Below the pieces are notes generated by a model. That model did no database searches and was not told the origin of the DNA. It was given only the letters and a program-made list of their open reading frames with translations. Position numbers and translations under genes: made by a program. A stretch of 64,000 nucleotides of DNA from an uncultured Oscillibacter sp. (GTDB taxonomy: Bacteria; Bacillota; Clostridia; Oscillospirales; Oscillospiraceae), in NCBI GenBank assembly GCA_910577405.1, contig CAJTMG010000014.1, forward strand, positions 11,916-75,915, written 5' to 3'. Shown piece by piece: positions 41,862-50,656 of this stretch (position 1 is its first letter; every line of letters starts with the position of its first letter).

Positions 41862-42740
41862 TCAGCGGGCTTCTCCCCGGTATCTGGGACCGAACTTCAA
41901 TTCATCCAGATTCACCCGTTTGGTAGCGTCCATATCCGGCTTAGCCTCCTCCGCGGGCGGCTCCGGCACAGGAACGGCAGCAGGTTCCGGCGCGCCTGCG
42001 GGTACAGTAATCTTTGTTGTAGGAGAAGACACAGGAGGTTTTGGCTCCGGGGTGGCAACGGGTCCTGGGGCAGGCTTTGCGGCGCTTTGGAGCACATCGG
42101 CAGGGGCTGCGGGGTGCGTCTGGGGCCGTACGGACGCGGGGGCTGCGGGGTGCGTCTGGGGCCGTACGGACGCGGGGGCTGCTGGCGGCGTCTGGGACTG
42201 TACAGGCGCGGCAGGCTGCGTGTCCAGGGCTGCGTCCATGACTTTCTTTTCAATCTGGTCTATCTGCGCGGTTTTTATATCGGCTTCCGGGACATACATT
42301 GGCAGACGGTCCAGGAAGTCCAGAGACTGTCCGCAGAGCTTTTTCCCCTCGTCAATAAACTTTTGCAGAGCCAGTTTGCCCTCCTGCAATTTCTGCTCTG
42401 TAAGGGCCAATTCCCGGCGTCCTTCCTCAATCTGAGCCTTGGCGCTGTCGTCGGCCTGCTTCTTGATTTCCTCAGCCTTCTCCTGGGCTTCCTGCACGAT
42501 GGATTCCGCCATTCTCTGCGCGGCCAGCAGGGTCACCCGCATAGAGTCCTCAGTAGCGCGGTACTCTTCCACCTTTTCCACCAGGACTTTCAGTTTTGCT
42601 TTCAGGGACGCGTTTTCCTTGTACAGGGACGTATAGTCATCCGTCAGCTCGTCCAAAAACTCGTCCACCATGGTCATATTATATCCGCCCATCACCGACT
42701 TGGTAAAGGAGCGGGCGGAAACCTCCTGCGGTGTCAGCAT
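41862..42740 (-). CDS. divIVA: DivIVA-domain cell-division protein with proline/alanine-rich tail
   Basis: 292 residues. The N-terminal DivIVA domain reads TPQEVSARSFTKSVMGGYNM, then VDEFLDELTDDY. A long coiled coil spans residues about 35-145. The last 115 residues are low-complexity (PASVRPQTHPAA repeats) and probably unstructured, ending in NLDELKFGPRYRG. DivIVA marks curved membranes and recruits division or wall proteins. ATG 42740 follows TTGGAGGAA. It is downstream of sepF. Confidence 0.88.
   Translation of the reverse strand: MLTPQEVSARSFTKSVMGGYNMTMVDEFLDELTDDYTSLYKENASLKAKLKVLVEKVEEYRATEDSMRVTLLAAQRMAESIVQEAQEKAEEIKKQADDSAKAQIEEGRRELALTEQKLQEGKLALQKFIDEGKKLCGQSLDFLDRLPMYVPEADIKTAQIDQIEKKVMDAALDTQPAAPVQSQTPPAAPASVRPQTHPAAPASVRPQTHPAAPADVLQSAAKPAPGPVATPEPKPPVSSPTTKITVPAGAPEPAAVPVPEPPAEEAKPDMDATKRVNLDELKFGPRYRGEAR
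42103..42210 (-). repeat. Three 36-bp tandem repeats in the divIVA tail
   Basis: Units at 42103-42138 and 42139-42174 are identical; 42175-42210 is a diverged third copy. Each encodes 12 residues of the form PASVRPQTHPAA, so changes in copy number keep the frame. Confidence 0.9.
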
Positions 42741-42886
42741 GATTCTTTCCTCCAAAATATTTCTTTAAGCAACAGGTCCCAGGCGCAAGACGGCCTGTCC
42801 CTGTTATATCCTGTATGCCTGCATGGACAGAAAGGTCTCCGGCAGGCCTGCGGGTCCAAAACGCCTCTTCCCGGCTCCCGGAGGGA

Positions 42887-43318
42887 TCAGAAATAGAGAC
42901 CGTTATTTTCCAGCTCGTCAATCAAATCCCCCTCGATGTCCACATGATAGGGCGTGATGAGGTAGGTATTTGCGGCGACCTTCTTGATCTTGCCCTCGCC
43001 GGCGTAAGCGACACCGGAGAGGAAGTCAATCAGCCGGCGGGCGATATCCTTATTGGTGGTTTCCAGATTCAGCACAACGGTGCGTTTATCCTTAAGCTGG
43101 TCGGCGATATCGGAAGCGTCCTCAAACCGGGACGGCTTGACCAGAATCACCTTAAGCTGAGTAGTGGCGTGAATGCTGACTACCTTGCTGCCCCGGTCGC
43201 TGACACGCATCCGGCGGTCGTAGGGTTCCTGCTGGATTTCGTCCTCGTACTGATCCAGCTCGCCGTTTTCATCCTCATATGTATGGGTTAGTTTTTTCAA
43301 TTCGTCAAAAATACTCAT
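42887..43318 (-). CDS. sepF: Cell division protein SepF
   Basis: 143 residues. VLNLETTNKDIARRLIDFLSGVAYAGEGKIKKVAANTYLI is the SepF dimerisation/FtsZ-binding fold. The N-terminal residues (SIFDELKKLTHTYED) fit the membrane-binding helix. SepF bundles FtsZ filaments and anchors them. AGGAGGG precedes ATG 43318. It lies between yggS and divIVA, the conserved Firmicute order. Confidence 0.93.
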   Translation of the reverse strand: MSIFDELKKLTHTYEDENGELDQYEDEIQQEPYDRRMRVSDRGSKVVSIHATTQLKVILVKPSRFEDASDIADQLKDKRTVVLNLETTNKDIARRLIDFLSGVAYAGEGKIKKVAANTYLITPYHVDIEGDLIDELENNGLYF

Positions 43319-43339
43319 GTTGTCCCTCCTGCTGCCATC

Positions 43340-44032
43340 TTATGTATAATGGCGGCCCCCAAAAATTGCCGTGCCGACCCGGACCATTGTTGCGCCTGAA
43401 CGAATGGCCTCTTCATAGTCGCCGCTCATTCCCATAGACAAATACTCAAAGCTATTATCATACATTTTCTCGTTAATGTCAACAAAAAGTCTCCAAACCT
43501 GGTCAAAATATCTGCGGTTTTCCTCCGGGGAAGCATCCGCGGGAGGGATTGTCATCAATCCTCGGACACGAATATGGGGCAGATTCAGGGCATTTTCGGC
43601 CCCCTGGAAAATTTCTCCGGGCAGAAAACCGCTTTTTGCAGCTTCTTCTCCTATGTTGACTTCCAGCAGCACATCCTGAATCAGATGTTTATTAGCGGCG
43701 GCTTTTTCAATCTCCGACAGAAGCTCCAGAGAACCCGCGGACTGAATCAGGCTGACCCGGCCTACCACCTGCCGGACCTTGTTCCGCTGCAAATGGCCGA
43801 TAAAATGCAGGGGCGCTCCATCGTACGCGTGTTCTTCCAGTTTGGCGGTCATTTCCTGCACGCGGTTTTCTCCCAGAGCGTCCACGCCAGCCGCGATTGC
43901 TTCCCGGCAGGCTGCGGCGTCGTTCATTTTGCTGGCTCCAATCAGAAGGATTTCCTCCGGATTCCGGCCTGCTTCCCTTGCCGCCGCCGCCATCTTCTCC
44001 CGTACCTTGGCTATGTTCTCCTGAATGCTCAT
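43340..44032 (-). CDS. yggS: Pyridoxal phosphate homeostasis protein (YggS/PLPBP)
   Basis: 230 residues. The PLP lysine is in LLIGASKMNDAAACREAI; HFIGHLQRNKVRQVV and LSMGMSGDYEEAIRSGATMVRVGTAIFG are family hallmarks. It buffers PLP in the cytosol. The start at ATG 44032 follows GAGAGG; a longer frame exists without a site. In Firmicutes it sits in the sepF/divIVA cluster (called ylmE). Confidence 0.93.
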   Translation of the reverse strand: MSIQENIAKVREKMAAAAREAGRNPEEILLIGASKMNDAAACREAIAAGVDALGENRVQEMTAKLEEHAYDGAPLHFIGHLQRNKVRQVVGRVSLIQSAGSLELLSEIEKAAANKHLIQDVLLEVNIGEEAAKSGFLPGEIFQGAENALNLPHIRVRGLMTIPPADASPEENRRYFDQVWRLFVDINEKMYDNSFEYLSMGMSGDYEEAIRSGATMVRVGTAIFGGRHYT

Positions 44033-44133
44033 AATCTCTTCATCCTCTCTTTCTGCATGAAGGCGCCCGCTTTTCCTGTTAATTTTCAGCCATCCAGCCA
44101 AGAAAAGCGGCAAACGGAACTGCTTTTTGCAAT

Positions 44134-45390
44134 TTATTGCAGAATCTTCCCATCAAAAAGGCCTCTGGCGGACACGATCACTTCCTCGCCGGAACGGAGC
44201 CGCAGGGTATTGCTCTCGGCGGTGCTGCGGACCAAAACAAAGCCGTTGCCGCTGTAAATAATCTCCACGGGCTTGAACCGCGCCATCAGGCCCACCACGC
44301 AGTAAACGCCTGTACCGCTCTCGGAAACCAGCCCGTTCTCCTCGGTCAGGTAAGCCCGTTCCGCCCGGACAGCCTCCTTCGGCACCCGAATGCCCTCGCT
44401 GACGCTGTACAATACCTGTGCCCGCTGCTGCCGCAAGAGGGTGACCTCCTGCAAATAGGCGCTGCTCCGGAACAGGGCCACCACGCGGCCGTTCTCTTGG
44501 GGGCCCAGCGAATCCAGGGTCACAGGCAGGTCCTGGTCCACGCCCTTGGAAAAGCGCAGGGACAGGGAGTGCTGCCGCTGTATGAATTCCGCGTCGTCCA
44601 CATCCATCACGGCGGCATAATACCACTCCCGTCCCGTTATCAGCTTGCCTACCCGCGCCGCGCCGCTGTCCGCAGGAGTTACCGCCCCTAGCTGCGCCGG
44701 GGTCATCTCCTTTACGGCTTCCGGGGTCAGCGCCGCCTCGTAGCCGTCCACAATGCCGGAATACAGCCCTGCCACCGGCGCGGTGATCCGACGGACAGAG
44801 TAGGCCGCCTGGCTCTGCAATGCCTGGGCCTGCTGCTGTAGGGCCTGCAATTGGGCGTTGATATCCATGCCCCCTGCGTCGCTGTAATCCCGTTTGGTCA
44901 CCAGCGCCCGGAGCTGGCTGGCTTCCTCATTGGCGTCATAGAGCCTGTCCGCCACCAGATGGCTCCTGTAGCGGAGGATACTCTGGGATATCTGGCTGTC
45001 CAGCTTCCGGGTGGTCTCCGCTTCCAGGGCAAGGCTCTGGGCATACTGGAGCTGTTCGATGCGGCTGTTCAGGGTATCGATCTCGGTCTGACGCTCCAGT
45101 GACGCCTGGTCCGAATACACCGCCGCGATGGTTCCCCCAACGCCGACCCGTTCGCCCTCTCCACGCTCTACCCGCAGAAGGCCGCCGCTCTCGTCCTCCA
45201 GAACACGCTCCTGCCGCACGACCCAGCCTGAAAGCTCCAGACCCGTTTCCACCTGATAAGGATAGGCCAGGGTAGTGGTCAGGGGATCGTCGATGTACCG
45301 CACTGCCTGAACGCCGAAGTACGCCAGCACCCCTAAAAACAGGGCCAGCATCAGCATCCGGGTGCTGAAAGATTGCTTTACTCGTTTCAT
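44134..45390 (-). CDS. HlyD-like membrane-fusion protein in the division cluster
   Basis: 418 residues. One N-terminal membrane segment (MLMLALFLGVLAYFGVQAV), a lipoyl-like half-motif (SGWVVRQERVLEDESGGLLRVERGEGERVGVGGTIAAV split around a long coiled coil at residues about 95-190), then a beta domain (APVAGLYSG). It resembles HlyD/secretion adaptor proteins, but no transporter gene is next to it. It is the first gene before yggS-sepF-divIVA, so a role at the septum is possible. Confidence 0.75.
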   Translation of the reverse strand: MKRVKQSFSTRMLMLALFLGVLAYFGVQAVRYIDDPLTTTLAYPYQVETGLELSGWVVRQERVLEDESGGLLRVERGEGERVGVGGTIAAVYSDQASLERQTEIDTLNSRIEQLQYAQSLALEAETTRKLDSQISQSILRYRSHLVADRLYDANEEASQLRALVTKRDYSDAGGMDINAQLQALQQQAQALQSQAAYSVRRITAPVAGLYSGIVDGYEAALTPEAVKEMTPAQLGAVTPADSGAARVGKLITGREWYYAAVMDVDDAEFIQRQHSLSLRFSKGVDQDLPVTLDSLGPQENGRVVALFRSSAYLQEVTLLRQQRAQVLYSVSEGIRVPKEAVRAERAYLTEENGLVSESGTGVYCVVGLMARFKPVEIIYSGNGFVLVRSTAESNTLRLRSGEEVIVSARGLFDGKILQ

Positions 45391-45526
45391 ATATCTCTAT
45401 CTCCAACGGGCTGCCGGAATCATTTCGCGGAACTGTCCGGCCCTCAATTCCACGCATAAAAAAACCTGATTTCAGAAAGCACGCTTCCTATCCACGATTT
45501 CTGATTCAAAGCGCCTGATTCCAGAT

Positions 45527-45760
45527 TCATTCAGTTTCTTCCGCGGAAATCTCCACGGGCCGGACAGGGGCGATGGTTGAAATGGCGTGCTTGTACACCA
45601 CTTGCTGACGGCCCTCGCTGTCCAGGACGACCACAAAGGCGTCAAAGCCTGTAATGGTGCCCCGCATCTGAAAGCCGTTCATCAGAAACATGGTTACCGG
45701 CACCCGGTCCCGCTTGGCCCTAAGAAGAAAGAGGTCCTGTAAATTCGCTTTTGTCTGCAT
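45527..45760 (-). CDS. hfq: RNA chaperone Hfq
   Basis: 77 residues. The Sm1 motif is LQDLFLLRAKRDRVPVTMFL through GFDAFVVVL, and Sm2 is VVYKHAISTI, both intact. Hfq pairs small RNAs with mRNAs. The start is ATG 45760 (AAAGGAG upstream), not the longer frame to 45844. It follows miaA, the common order in bacteria. The short acidic tail (ISAEETE) is typical of Firmicutes. Confidence 0.93.
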   Translation of the reverse strand: MQTKANLQDLFLLRAKRDRVPVTMFLMNGFQMRGTITGFDAFVVVLDSEGRQQVVYKHAISTIAPVRPVEISAEETE

Positions 45761-45909
45761 AACGTCCGCTCCTTTATCTTTTTCCCGATTTTTGTACGCC
45801 GTTCCTGCGCGTAGATCTGTAGCAGCCGCCGTCAAACCGGGCACGTTCCTTCATGAAGCCCGGAAGCCTTTCATTTCCGGACACCCGATGACGCTCGTCC
45901 GCCTCTTGT

Positions 45910-46848
45910 TCAATATACTCCCTCAGAGGCCAGAATTTCTGTCGAAGCCTGCAACGCCTTCACAAAATCCCGGTCCTTATCCCAGTAAATCCAATGGATA
46001 TCCGGATTCCGCCGGAGCCAGGTAAGCTGTCTTTTTGCATACTGCCGGGTCCGCAGCCTGACCTCGTCCAGGGCTTCCTCCAGAGTTTTCCTGCCCTCCA
46101 GAACCCCAAGGCATTCCTTATAACCGATGGCCTGCAAAGCCGTGGCGTCCCGGGGAAGGGGCAGAAGCGTCCGGACCTCGTCCATCAGACCGGCCCTGGC
46201 CATGGCGTCCACCCGGCGGTCAATCAGGGCCTTCATATCCTCCCGGTCCCGGAATTGCAGGCCAATCCAAACGGCGCTGTACCGGGGCGGCTGGTTCCGG
46301 CTCTCCTGCTGATGTTCTGTCATGGTCCGGCCAGTCTCATAGAAAACCTCCAGGGCCCGCAGGATGCGCTTTTCGTCGGAGGGATGGAGCCGCGCCGCCG
46401 ATGCAGGGTCCGTCCGGCGAAGCTCGTCCAGAAGCGTTTCCGGTCCTTCCCGCGCAAGTCTGGACTCCAGCTCCGCTCGTACCGCGCCCCCGGCCTCGCC
46501 CTTGGGGAACGTCCGGCCCTGCACCAGCGCTTCCTGCCAGAGACCCGTGCCGCCGACGATAATGGGCAGCTTTCCTCTGGACAGAATGCCATCTACAACT
46601 GGTATCGCCTCCTGCACGTACCGGGCCGCGGACCATTTCTCCCTCGGGTCCGCCACGCCGATCATGTGATGAGGCACGCCGTCCATCTCTTCCGCTGTGG
46701 GAGCCGCCGTGCCAATGGTCAGCCCCCTGTAAATCTGCATGGAGTCCGCGGAAACCACCTCGCCGCCGCAATGCTTCGCCAGCAGGACGCCCAGGGTCGT
46801 CTTCCCGCAGGCCGTGGGTCCCGCAAGACATACCACCCGTCCCAGCAT
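45910..46848 (-). CDS. miaA: tRNA dimethylallyltransferase
   Basis: 312 residues. The P-loop is GPTACGKTTL; SADSMQIYRGLTIGTAAPT, GVPHHMIG and GGTGLWQEAL follow. It prenylates A37 of tRNAs reading U-starting codons; miaB at 58037-59449 carries out the following methylthiolation. The ATG overlaps the stop of the azoreductase-like gene. Confidence 0.95.
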   Translation of the reverse strand: MLGRVVCLAGPTACGKTTLGVLLAKHCGGEVVSADSMQIYRGLTIGTAAPTAEEMDGVPHHMIGVADPREKWSAARYVQEAIPVVDGILSRGKLPIIVGGTGLWQEALVQGRTFPKGEAGGAVRAELESRLAREGPETLLDELRRTDPASAARLHPSDEKRILRALEVFYETGRTMTEHQQESRNQPPRYSAVWIGLQFRDREDMKALIDRRVDAMARAGLMDEVRTLLPLPRDATALQAIGYKECLGVLEGRKTLEEALDEVRLRTRQYAKRQLTWLRRNPDIHWIYWDKDRDFVKALQASTEILASEGVY

Positions 46849-47438
46849 CAGAATTCCCTGCCCAGCTTCCGGGCCTTTTCCAGCGCGGGTTCCAGAAGCT
46901 CCGGCGCTTTCTCCGGTATCACGTCCAGCCCCCCGGCAAACACGTAGTCAAACCGCGGTATCCCGAACATCTCCGCAAGCTGCTTCCAGTACAGCGCCCC
47001 CAGGCTTTCCGGCTTCTCGCAGTCCCCGCCGGTGGTCAGGTAGGCAAGACGCTCCGCCCGGCAATCCCCGTGACAGCCCTGCTCGTCATAATGATAGCAC
47101 AGACCGCAGGCGGAAATGTGCTCGATATAGACGCGCAGAATGGCGGGGAAGCTCAAATCCCAGAAGGGCGCCGCCACCACGATCTTGTTTGCCGACTGGA
47201 AGTCTCTGGCAAGCTGGAATTCCGGGCCGCTGAAATCCCTCTGGCTGGCCTTGGCGTTCCGGGCCTTAAGCGCCTCCCGGTCAAAGGGCTGAATGGGGAG
47301 CCTGGACAGGTCTGCCGTGACCACTGTATCTGCCGGGTGGGTCTCCAGATAAGCATCCAGGAATGCCCGGCTCAGTTTCAGCGTCCTGGACTCCTGCCCG
47401 CGTTCGCTGATGCAGGCGTTTACAAATAAGAGCTGCAT
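46848..47438 (-). CDS. Flavodoxin-fold NAD(P)H:FMN oxidoreductase (azoreductase-like)
   Basis: 196 residues. LLFVNACISERGQESRTLKLSRAFL binds FMN phosphate, VVAAPFWDLSFPAILRVYIEHI matches the AzoR/MdaB active site, and YLTTGGD closes it. It reduces quinones or azo compounds with NAD(P)H. It lies between DUF6440 and miaA with a 1-base overlap to miaA. Confidence 0.82.
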   Translation of the reverse strand: MQLLFVNACISERGQESRTLKLSRAFLDAYLETHPADTVVTADLSRLPIQPFDREALKARNAKASQRDFSGPEFQLARDFQSANKIVVAAPFWDLSFPAILRVYIEHISACGLCYHYDEQGCHGDCRAERLAYLTTGGDCEKPESLGALYWKQLAEMFGIPRFDYVFAGGLDVIPEKAPELLEPALEKARKLGREF

Positions 47439-47690
47439 TCAAAAATCCTCCTCACCAAAAACCGGCGTTACAATCGGATGGCCCGCCTGGTCTATCAATG
47501 GGGTCAGGCCGCCCGTGCCGGAATCGCTATAATATAAATACTGCACGCCCGTTAAACTATCCTGTAAAATTCTTGTCTCCGTCAAAAACGAGCTGTGTTG
47601 GTAGATTGTCACAAACCGCTGCTTTTCATCCTGGAACTCATCGTCTCTCAGCGGCACGCAAAGTCTTTTCAATTCCTTCAGAACGCCCAT
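47439..47690 (-). CDS. DUF6440 family protein
   Basis: 83 residues. RFVTIYQHSSFLTETRILQDSLTGVQYLYYSDSGTGGLTPLIDQAGHPIV follows the DUF6440 pattern (variable strand, then GGLTPLxDxxG). Small, soluble, function unknown. ATG 47690 has AGAGGTG; GTG 47699 is too close. It follows mutL by 11 bases. Confidence 0.75.
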   Translation of the reverse strand: MGVLKELKRLCVPLRDDEFQDEKQRFVTIYQHSSFLTETRILQDSLTGVQYLYYSDSGTGGLTPLIDQAGHPIVTPVFGEEDF

Positions 47691-47701
47691 ATCCGTCACC
47701 T

Positions 47702-49714
47702 CTAAGCCCGTTTGAACATCTTCTCGAGTTCCCGTTTGGTCAGCTTTACCGCCACAGGCCGCCCATGGGGACAGAACCGCACCTTGCCGCTCTGGACCCT
47801 GCCGATCAATGCCCGCAGCTCCTCCGGGTCCGATTGACTGCCGCCCTTGACCGCCGCTTTGCAGGCCATGGTGTGCAGCAGGGCTTCCCGATGCTCCTCC
47901 GGGGAACGCCGCGTCCGTAAGGCTTCCGCGAATTCCTCCAGAGCCGGCACCGTGTCCTCCGCCCGGATGTCCGCCGGCACCTCCCGGACCAGAAGCGCGC
48001 CGTCGCCGAAGTCCTCGCAGGAAAAGCCGAACTCCTCCAGAAGGGGCAGGTTTTCCAGAAGCAGCGCCCCTTCCTCCCGCTCCAGCTCCGCTACCGCAGG
48101 CGTCAGCAGAGTTTGGCGCATGGGCGGTTCCTGAGCGGCTTTCAGACGGTCGAAGTGAATCCGTTCATGGGCCGCGTGCTTGTCAATCAGCCATACGCCC
48201 TCTGAATCGTCCTCACAGATCAGGTACGTCCGCAGTATTTCCCCTACATAACGCCATGGGGGGCCTTCCGTCTCCAACGTCTCCTGTTCATCCCAGCCGC
48301 CGGTCTGTTCCGCGGGTTCCGGCGGCTCTCCGTAATTTGCCGGGGCTTCAGGGAATTGCCCTCCCGGTTCCGCCGGCGCTTCATCATATTTCGGAACAAC
48401 GGTATACTGCCCGCCTGGACCCGTTGATTCTTTCTGATATGGCGCTTGTTCTCTGGATTCCGGCGGTTCCTCCAGGAATCCCGCGCCCGAGGGTTCTGCA
48501 AAAGATTTGTCAGGAATCGCGGGGGGAAAGACTTTGCCAGCAGGCTTGTCCGGGAGAAACGCGCCGCTGAAGGCCTTGCCGTCCCCGCCCTGACGCACCG
48601 AAAGGACCGTCTGACTGTACCCGCCGGGCCTGCCCTGGGTCCGGAAGGTCTTTGCGTCCATGGACTGGAAGAAATCCTGCCGGGGGTTTTCCGGAAGAGA
48701 CGGCGGCGCTTCCTTTACGCTTCCCGCCTGCTCCGCAAGACAGTCCAGCACCGTATGATACACCGCGTCGAAGACCTCTTTTTCCCGGGCGAATTTCACC
48801 TGGGTCTTTGCCGGATGCACATTCACATCCACCGCCGTAACGGGCAGATTCACGGATACTACGCAGCCCGGGAAACGGCCCTTCATCAGTTGATTCCGAT
48901 AGCCTTCCTCCAGCGCGGCGGTGAGAAGCTGGGACTTGATAAACCGCCCGTTGACGAAAAAGACCTGCATGGACCGAGACCCCCGGCATTCCAATGGCCT
49001 GGTCACAAAGCCCGTCACTTCCACATTGCCGCCCCGTCCTCTGACAGGCAGGAGGCTGCGGGCAAACTGACGGCCCAGAGCAGCGTAAACAGCGGATTCC
49101 AGCTTCCCATCACCGGGAGTGTGCAGGACCTCCCCGCCGTCCTTGATAAACTTGAAGGACACGTCCGGATGCGACAGGGCCAGATGCTGCATCAGGCCAT
49201 TCACCGCCGCCGCTTCCGCTGAATCCTTCTTCATAAACTTAAGCCGCGCGGGAGTATTATAGAACAGCTCCCGTACAGAAATCGTGGTTCCCTCCGGCGC
49301 GCCCGCAGCCTCCACAACACCGGGGGCGCCCCCCTCCAGATGCAGCGCCGCTCCGGACTCCGCGCCCTTCTGCCGGGTCAGGATATCCACACGGCTGACC
49401 GCTGAAATCGCCGCCAGCGCCTCCCCGCGAAAGCCCAGGGTGCCGATTTTCCCCAAGTCCTCCGGACCCCGCAGCTTGCTTGTGGCGTGGCGCAGGAACG
49501 CGGTGGCCACTTCCTCCGACGCCATGCCGCAGCCGTTGTCCGTCACCCGGATCAGCTCCATGCCGCCCCGCCGTATCTCCGCTGCTATCGCCGTGCTGCC
49601 CGCGTCAAGGGCGTTCTCCACCAGCTCCTTGACCACGCTGGCCGGCCGTTCTACTACTTCCCCCGCCGCGATCAGGTCCGCTACATGGGGTTCCAACTGC
49701 TGAATCTGTGCCAT
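47702..49714 (-). CDS. mutL: DNA mismatch repair protein MutL
   Basis: 670 residues. The ATPase domain has ENALDAGST, NGCGMASEEVATAFLRHATSKL and TLGFRGEALAAIS. The C-terminal domain keeps endonuclease motifs: IDKHAAHERIHFD, ACKAAVKGG and CPHGRPV, as in nicking MutLs of bacteria without MutH. The linker (residues about 330-480) is long, Pro- and Gln-rich. AAAGGAGGCG precedes the ATG. mutS is upstream in the same strand run. Confidence 0.95.
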   Translation of the reverse strand: MAQIQQLEPHVADLIAAGEVVERPASVVKELVENALDAGSTAIAAEIRRGGMELIRVTDNGCGMASEEVATAFLRHATSKLRGPEDLGKIGTLGFRGEALAAISAVSRVDILTRQKGAESGAALHLEGGAPGVVEAAGAPEGTTISVRELFYNTPARLKFMKKDSAEAAAVNGLMQHLALSHPDVSFKFIKDGGEVLHTPGDGKLESAVYAALGRQFARSLLPVRGRGGNVEVTGFVTRPLECRGSRSMQVFFVNGRFIKSQLLTAALEEGYRNQLMKGRFPGCVVSVNLPVTAVDVNVHPAKTQVKFAREKEVFDAVYHTVLDCLAEQAGSVKEAPPSLPENPRQDFFQSMDAKTFRTQGRPGGYSQTVLSVRQGGDGKAFSGAFLPDKPAGKVFPPAIPDKSFAEPSGAGFLEEPPESREQAPYQKESTGPGGQYTVVPKYDEAPAEPGGQFPEAPANYGEPPEPAEQTGGWDEQETLETEGPPWRYVGEILRTYLICEDDSEGVWLIDKHAAHERIHFDRLKAAQEPPMRQTLLTPAVAELEREEGALLLENLPLLEEFGFSCEDFGDGALLVREVPADIRAEDTVPALEEFAEALRTRRSPEEHREALLHTMACKAAVKGGSQSDPEELRALIGRVQSGKVRFCPHGRPVAVKLTKRELEKMFKRA

Positions 49715-49729
49715 CCCGCGCCTCCTTTC

Positions 49730-50635
49730 CTACAGCAGCGCCGCCGCTATGAGTGGTATGGTTATCATGGACGCCGCCGTGGAAATCAACGTCAGCTGCG
49801 CCATACTTTCCGCGTCGCCGCCATGCTCCATGCAGAGAAGGGACCCGTTGACCGCTACCGGCATGGCCATCTGGGTCACGGCAATGCCGAGGATCAGGGA
49901 ATCCGTCCCCATCACGCGCAGGATCGGGCACAGCGCCGCGGGCAGTACCAGAAGCCGCACCGCGGACAGCAGAATCAGTTTCGGGGAGGGCGTCATATGC
50001 CTCAGGCCCGCCAGAATGGAGCCGGTAAAGAGCAGAGACAGCGGCACTGTAATATCCCCCAGAAAGGCCAGCAGCTCTCCCGTAAAGGCCGGGGGACGGA
50101 TACGCGCCAGAGCCATCACCAGACTGAGCAGGGAGGCGATTACCGTGGGGCTGAACATCTTCCGCAGGCTGAACTGTTTCGCGCCGGTGAGCAGAAGGGG
50201 CCCCATGGTAAAGGACAGCAGATTGAAGGGCATCACCAGCAGGACGGCATAGAAGAGCGCCTCCTGTCCAAAGAGCGCCACCGCCACGGGGTAGCCGATA
50301 AAGCCCACGTTTGGAAAGGCGAGGCCAAACCGCCAGACCCCCTTCTGACCAGGCGTGCCGGGAAGGAAGCGGGGAAGCAGAAAGGCAAAGAGAAATTCCA
50401 GGCCGTAGAACACCGCGCTGACCTTGAAAATCCCCAGCACTACCGACGCCTCCGGAAGGGTGTCGCCGTTGATGACCGCCGCCAGTATCATACAGGGCAT
50501 TGTTAGGTTCAGAATGAGTTTTGATATTTTCTGGTCTGTTTCGCCCCCCAGAAAGTTCAGCTTCCGGCATACGAAACCCGCTACAATCGCGAAGAGAATC
50601 ACAAGCATCCGCTGTAAAATAGCAAAAAAATCCAT
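49730..50635 (-). CDS. AEC-family membrane transporter
   Basis: 301 residues with about ten membrane helices. The pattern FLGGETDQKISKLILNLTMPCMILAAV near the N-terminus and the two-bundle layout match auxin-efflux-carrier (AEC) family proteins, which move malate or other organic acids. The ribosome site is weak. It lies between mutL and a CPBP protease, so is probably cotranscribed with the repair genes by chance of position. Confidence 0.85.
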   Translation of the reverse strand: MDFFAILQRMLVILFAIVAGFVCRKLNFLGGETDQKISKLILNLTMPCMILAAVINGDTLPEASVVLGIFKVSAVFYGLEFLFAFLLPRFLPGTPGQKGVWRFGLAFPNVGFIGYPVAVALFGQEALFYAVLLVMPFNLLSFTMGPLLLTGAKQFSLRKMFSPTVIASLLSLVMALARIRPPAFTGELLAFLGDITVPLSLLFTGSILAGLRHMTPSPKLILLSAVRLLVLPAALCPILRVMGTDSLILGIAVTQMAMPVAVNGSLLCMEHGGDAESMAQLTLISTAASMITIPLIAAALL

Positions 50636-50656
50636 ATGAGAATAACACTTCCCATC

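Noticed and set aside
42103..42210. CRISPR-like repeat array
   Set aside because: The repeats are directly tandem without spacers and lie in frame inside divIVA.
45451..45500. Terminator after the HlyD-like or hfq gene
   Set aside because: The possible stem (CAGAAA/TTTCTG) is only 6 bp with a large loop and A-run in an ambiguous place; too weak to list.
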